The notes beneath the pieces were generated by a model. The model was not told where the DNA came from. It made no database searches and worked only from the letters and a program-made list of their open reading frames with translations. From CAIYRG01 sp036273455 (lineage in GTDB: Bacteria; Pseudomonadota; Alphaproteobacteria; Micropepsales; Micropepsaceae), in contig DASUHP010000002.1 of assembly GCA_036273455.1 (NCBI GenBank), positions 1 to 53,058 on the forward strand: 53,058 nucleotides of DNA. Direction: 5' to 3'. The translations under genes were made by a program, and so were the position numbers. Positions 49,722 to 53,058 of the stretch are shown in pieces; within the stretch, counting starts at the first letter, position 1, and every line of letters starts with the position of its first letter.

Positions 49722-51962
49722 TCACGTGGTTTTCCGCCGCGGAAATGCGAAACTTTGTAGCGATGCAAGGCGCAAAGCGTCTTGCGCCAAAATCACGCCT
49801 CCGGCCGATTCGCCCGATTCGCGGGCAAACAGCAGCAATGACCGCGCCGTGACGGTGTAGCGCTGGCCGAATTCGAACGGCTTCTGCTCCGGCAGAATTG
49901 GAACATTCGTGTCGATCAGCAACTCCCAGTAATCGCCGCCGACCACCTCGGGCAAGGTAAACTGCACCACGTCACTGTGACTGTTGAATACGATCAGGAC
50001 CGTCGCATCCGAACCGCGCTTTTTGATGCCGCTGGCTTGCGCCCGCCCGTCGAGCATCACGCCCATGCACCGCGCGGAACCATCCTTCCACTGCACTTCC
50101 GTCATTTCTTCGCCTGATGGCGCCAGCCATGTCACATCCTTGATGCCAAGCTCTTCATTCATGGCGCCGTTGAAGAACCGGTTGCGACGCAATACTGGCA
50201 GGGCATTTCGCAAAGCGATCAGCTTTCGGACGACATCCAGAAGTATTCGGCCGTCTTCGCCGATGCCTTCCCAGTCGAACCAGGTAATTTCATTGTCCTG
50301 GGCATAGGCATTGTTGTTGCCGCGCTGGGTTCGTCCGAATTCATCACCGCCCAGCATCATCGGCGTTCCCTGCGACAGGAGCAGGGTTGCCAGGAGGTTG
50401 CGCTTCTGACGTTCTCGTATCGACCGGATCTCTTCATCATCCGCCGGTCCTTCGACGCCATAATTGGAGCTGCGGTTTTCGGATTGTCCGTCGCGATTGT
50501 CCTCCCCATTCGCCTCATTGTGTTTCTCGTTGTAAGATACGAGGTCGTTCAGCGTGAATCCGTCGTGTGCGGTGATGAAATTCACGCTGGCCCAGGGCTT
50601 GCGACCGCGTTTGTTGAAGAGGTCGCCTGAGGCGGTGATCCGCGCCGCCAAGCCTCCCAACTGGCCTTCGTCGCCCCGCCAATAGGCGCGGACCGTGTCG
50701 CGAAAGCGGTCATTCCATTCCGCCCATCCCGGCGGAAAACCGCCGACCTGATATCCGCCGGGGCCGATATCCCAAGGCTCCGCAATCAGCTTTACCGACG
50801 ACAGCACGGGGTCCTGGCGGCAGGAATCGAGAAATCCGCCCCCCTCATCGAAGCCATAGGGTTCGCGGCCCAGAATGGTCGCGAGGTCGAAACGGAATCC
50901 GTCGACCCGCATTTCGCTCGCCCAATAACGCAGGCTGTCGGTGACCATCTGCAGCACGCGTTGGTGGCTGAGATTGAGCGTATTTCCCGTGCCGGTGTCG
51001 TTGATGTAATAGCGGGGCTGATCGGGTAGCAGGCGGTAGTAGGTTGCGTTGTCGATGCCTTTGAACGAGAGGGTCGGACCTTTCTCGTTGCCTTCAGCCG
51101 TGTGGTTGTAGACCACGTCCAGAATCACTTCGATGCCGGCCTCGTGCAGGCGCGCCACCATTTCCTTGAACTCGTTGACGAAGGGCGAGGACAGGTAGCG
51201 CGGGTCGGGGGCAAAAAAGCCGATAGTGTTGTAACCCCAGTAATTGCGCAGCCCTTTGTCGAGCAGGTAGGAATCATCGACAAATGCATGCACCGGCAGC
51301 AATTCAACCGCCGTCACGCCCAGCCATTTCAGGTAGGAAACGGCAGAAGGGTTGGCGAGGCCGCCGAATTTTCCGCGCAGTTCGGCCGATATCTCGGGAT
51401 GGCGCTCGGTAAATCCCTTGACGTGAAGCTCATATATGATCGTGCGGTCCCACGGCGTTTCCGGACGGCGTTCTCTGCCCCAGGTGAATGCTGGATCAAT
51501 GACACAGCATTTCGGCATAAAGGACGCGCTGTCGCGGTCATCGAATGAGAGATCGCCGTCGTCCGAATCGAGCTTGTAGCCGAATATCGCGGCATTCCAT
51601 TTGAGGGCGCCGACCAGGCGCTTCGCATAGGGATCCAGTAGCAGCTTGTTCGGATTGAAGCGGTGCCCGGCATCCGGCTCATAGGGTCCGTGCACGCGGA
51701 AGCCATACACCGTCCCGGGACGGGCATCGGGCAGATAGCCGTGCCAGACTTCGTCGGTATATTCCGGCAACTCGACGCGTTCGACTTCGCGCTCACCGTT
51801 ATTGTCGAAGAGGCACAGCTCGACTTTACGGGCATGTGCCGAAAACAATGCGAAATTGACGCCGGTGCCATTCCAGCAGGCGCCGAGCGGAACGGGCGAT
51901 CCCTCGCGGATACGGGCACGGTTCAGGATGACGGGCGAGGGCGCCTGAGCGTCTGCAGCCAT
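49722..51962 (-). CDS. glgX: Glycogen debranching enzyme (isoamylase type)
   Basis: Cleaves alpha-1,6 branches in phosphorylase-trimmed glycogen, in the cytosol. The 746-residue protein has an N-terminal CBM48 domain (about 20-130: VPLGACWNGTGVNFALFSAHA), then the GH13 barrel with VILDVVYNHT, the nucleophile region MRVDGFRFDLA, the acid/base region KLIAEPWD, FITAHDGFTLNDL and GTPMMLGGDEFGRTQRGNNNAY, and a C-terminal beta domain. The start at 51962 fits the family's N-terminus, although upstream there is only a weak AAGAAAG ribosome-binding site; the frame open to 52265 is unsupported. It is divergent from the maltokinase gene, forming a glycogen/trehalose locus. Confidence 0.94.
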   Translation of the reverse strand: MAADAQAPSPVILNRARIREGSPVPLGACWNGTGVNFALFSAHARKVELCLFDNNGEREVERVELPEYTDEVWHGYLPDARPGTVYGFRVHGPYEPDAGHRFNPNKLLLDPYAKRLVGALKWNAAIFGYKLDSDDGDLSFDDRDSASFMPKCCVIDPAFTWGRERRPETPWDRTIIYELHVKGFTERHPEISAELRGKFGGLANPSAVSYLKWLGVTAVELLPVHAFVDDSYLLDKGLRNYWGYNTIGFFAPDPRYLSSPFVNEFKEMVARLHEAGIEVILDVVYNHTAEGNEKGPTLSFKGIDNATYYRLLPDQPRYYINDTGTGNTLNLSHQRVLQMVTDSLRYWASEMRVDGFRFDLATILGREPYGFDEGGGFLDSCRQDPVLSSVKLIAEPWDIGPGGYQVGGFPPGWAEWNDRFRDTVRAYWRGDEGQLGGLAARITASGDLFNKRGRKPWASVNFITAHDGFTLNDLVSYNEKHNEANGEDNRDGQSENRSSNYGVEGPADDEEIRSIRERQKRNLLATLLLSQGTPMMLGGDEFGRTQRGNNNAYAQDNEITWFDWEGIGEDGRILLDVVRKLIALRNALPVLRRNRFFNGAMNEELGIKDVTWLAPSGEEMTEVQWKDGSARCMGVMLDGRAQASGIKKRGSDATVLIVFNSHSDVVQFTLPEVVGGDYWELLIDTNVPILPEQKPFEFGQRYTVTARSLLLFARESGESAGGVILAQDALRLASLQSFAFPRRKTT

Positions 51963-52155
51963 GGGTGCTTTCTTTGTCGATGGCTGCACAACGGTAGCGT
52001 CGCGCTTCCGTTCCGTTTTCAGCGGAGCAAAGCTGAAACTTGGCGGAACATAGCGGTTTGCGCCGCGTTTCCGATGACCAGGTAACAGGTGCGTTGTGGT
52101 CTCAATCCGCTTCCCGGCCGGGAGATCCGGCGGAGCTGCTTCCGATCCGGGCGAG

Positions 52156-53058
52156 ATGCGATGGCGGGCTGCCGCACAGGCGGCCGAAAGGGCCCTGCCC
52201 GAATTTCTGCTGCGGCATCGCTGGTATCCGGCGAAGGATGCCGGCCGGCCGGATGTTGAACTCATGGAATTTGCGCCGCTCCCTGCCGGTCAATGTGACG
52301 CTGCGCTTGCGATCTGGCGTGTCGTACCGCCGCGCGGAATGGCGTTACAGATGTTTGTCCCGCTCGCAATCGTAGCGTCTGCCGGCAGCGGTGACACCAT
52401 CGCGACAATCCAGCGCGACGGCGAAAACCACGGGATCGCCGATGCGCTGTCCCTCGACGCGTTTGTTCGAGAGTGGCTGAGATTTCAGCTGACGGAAAAT
52501 GGCAATGGGTTCGGTCCCGGTGTGCCGCTGCTTGCCGGGCGGACCGGCCATGCATTCGCACTCGACGCATCCAACGCATTGATCGGACGCAGCAATGTCG
52601 AACAGTCAAACACTTCGCTCCGCGTTTCCGACCGCGCCATTGCGAAATTCATCCGCAAACTGGAAGGCGGCATGCACCCCGAACTGGAGATTGGCCGGTT
52701 TCTCGCTGCGAAAGGCTTTTCGGCGACTCCGCCGCTTATCGGCTGGACCGAATTTGCTGGCGGGGGTGGCGATCATTTTGCGGTCTCGCTGCTGCAGGAA
52801 TTCGTACCCAACCAGGGCGACGGATGGTCATGGACGCTGGACCGGCTGACGCGGGGAGTTGCCCCCGGTGAACAGCGAGCCATTCGAGAGCTGGACCAGT
52901 GGCTGCAAACATTGGCGCATCGGATCGCGGAGCTGCACCGCGTCCTGGCGTCGGACAGCCATGATCCCGATTTTCGTCCGGAGCCGGTTACATCCGAAGA
53001 TTTGCGCCGCTGGGTATCAGCGGCAGGAACCATGGCGGAGCGTGCGCTTGGAGGCATC
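52156..53058 (+). CDS. Maltokinase (N-terminal part), cut by window edge
   Basis: An open frame of 301 codons from ATG 52156 to the right edge. It begins with the maltokinase N-terminal cap (LPEFLLRHRWYPAKD), continues with a linker ending in NVEQSNTSLRV, then AIAKFIRKLEGGMHPELEIGRFL, the hallmark of Pep2/Mak-type maltokinases, and an aminoglycoside-phosphotransferase-like fold. Maltokinase makes maltose 1-phosphate for GlgE; it may stand alone or be the C-terminal half of a TreS-Mak fusion, but here the N-terminus shows no trehalose synthase. An in-frame GTG at 52096, after AGGTG, is an alternative start. Divergence from glgX supports a glycogen/trehalose role. The 3' end is missing. Confidence 0.85.
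   Translation, partial: MRWRAAAQAAERALPEFLLRHRWYPAKDAGRPDVELMEFAPLPAGQCDAALAIWRVVPPRGMALQMFVPLAIVASAGSGDTIATIQRDGENHGIADALSLDAFVREWLRFQLTENGNGFGPGVPLLAGRTGHAFALDASNALIGRSNVEQSNTSLRVSDRAIAKFIRKLEGGMHPELEIGRFLAAKGFSATPPLIGWTEFAGGGGDHFAVSLLQEFVPNQGDGWSWTLDRLTRGVAPGEQRAIRELDQWLQTLAHRIAELHRVLASDSHDPDFRPEPVTSEDLRRWVSAAGTMAERALGGI

Noticed and set aside
1..53058. tRNA or rRNA genes, CRISPR arrays, prophage or insertion sequences
   Set aside because: I saw no repeat-spacer array, no transposase or integrase, no cloverleaf with a CCA-type end and no rRNA-like stretch; a covariance-model search would be needed to exclude small RNAs.

Overview
The window is a chromosomal segment of about 53 kb from a GC-rich (roughly 60 % by eye) Gram-negative bacterium. 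Dense packing, many 4-nt ATGA/GTGA overlaps, frequent GTG/TTG starts, an Atm1-type exporter, class II DAHP synthase, two-domain cold-shock protein and many secreted or Tat-exported oxidoreductase parts suggest an alphaproteobacterium, possibly a soil lineage near Rhizomicrobium/Micropepsaceae. No rRNA or tRNA is present, so this placement is an inference from gene content only.

Layout. 1-9.1 kb: a secreted protein cut by the left edge, 6-phosphogluconolactonase, a bacterioferritin-like protein, two tandem secreted lectin-like paralogues, an orphan ABC ATPase domain, a BT1/folate-biopterin-type MFS carrier, and a minus-strand operon of a frameshifted CLC channel, a HAD phosphatase and gluconokinase. 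9.4-13.9 kb: a large M28 (glutamate carboxypeptidase II-like) peptidase flanked by tiny membrane ORFs, a probable ctaG remnant, and class II DAHP synthase. 14-22.4 kb: a housekeeping run of Gfo/Idh/MocA oxidoreductase, nadE, cysS and cimA, then a LOG-family protein and a divergent Atm1-like ABC exporter with an unusual interleaved inverted repeat in its leader. 22.4-24.5 kb: a double cold-shock-domain protein, a DUF6152 protein and a frameshifted secreted protein.

24.5-31.5 kb is the most system-like region: a class III CoA-transferase, a thiolase-like protein lacking the nucleophilic Cys, a Zn-ribbon/OB-fold (DUF35) protein and a two-domain ABC permease are translationally coupled, facing a periplasmic binding protein and followed by an AAHS-type MFS carrier. 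The thiolase-like + DUF35 pair resembles the Ltp2-ChsH2 retro-aldolase, so the block may import, CoA-activate and cleave an unknown carboxylic acid. 31.5-34.6 kb: a solitary HigA antitoxin directly behind the last 13 codons of a lost HigB toxin, then a frameshifted GMC dehydrogenase with its Tat-exported small subunit. 34.6-37 kb: a TPR-glycosyltransferase and its DUF6165 partner. 37-41 kb: a PaoABC/YagTSR-type molybdenum hydroxylase. 41-45 kb: a secreted protein paralogous to the one at 24 kb, and a Bug-type binding protein convergent with a TctA-TctB fusion permease. 45-53 kb: an unrecognised small protein, a GT2/HpnB-like glycosyltransferase operon (with AI-2E-type permease and YkoP-like protein), a thioredoxin-reductase-like flavoprotein behind glgX, and a maltokinase cut by the right edge.

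Three genes (CLC, the 23.7-kb secreted protein, GMC) are each broken by one small indel that, if reversed, restores a full-length product. Three intergenic gaps carry a related purine/pyrimidine-armed imperfect palindrome.
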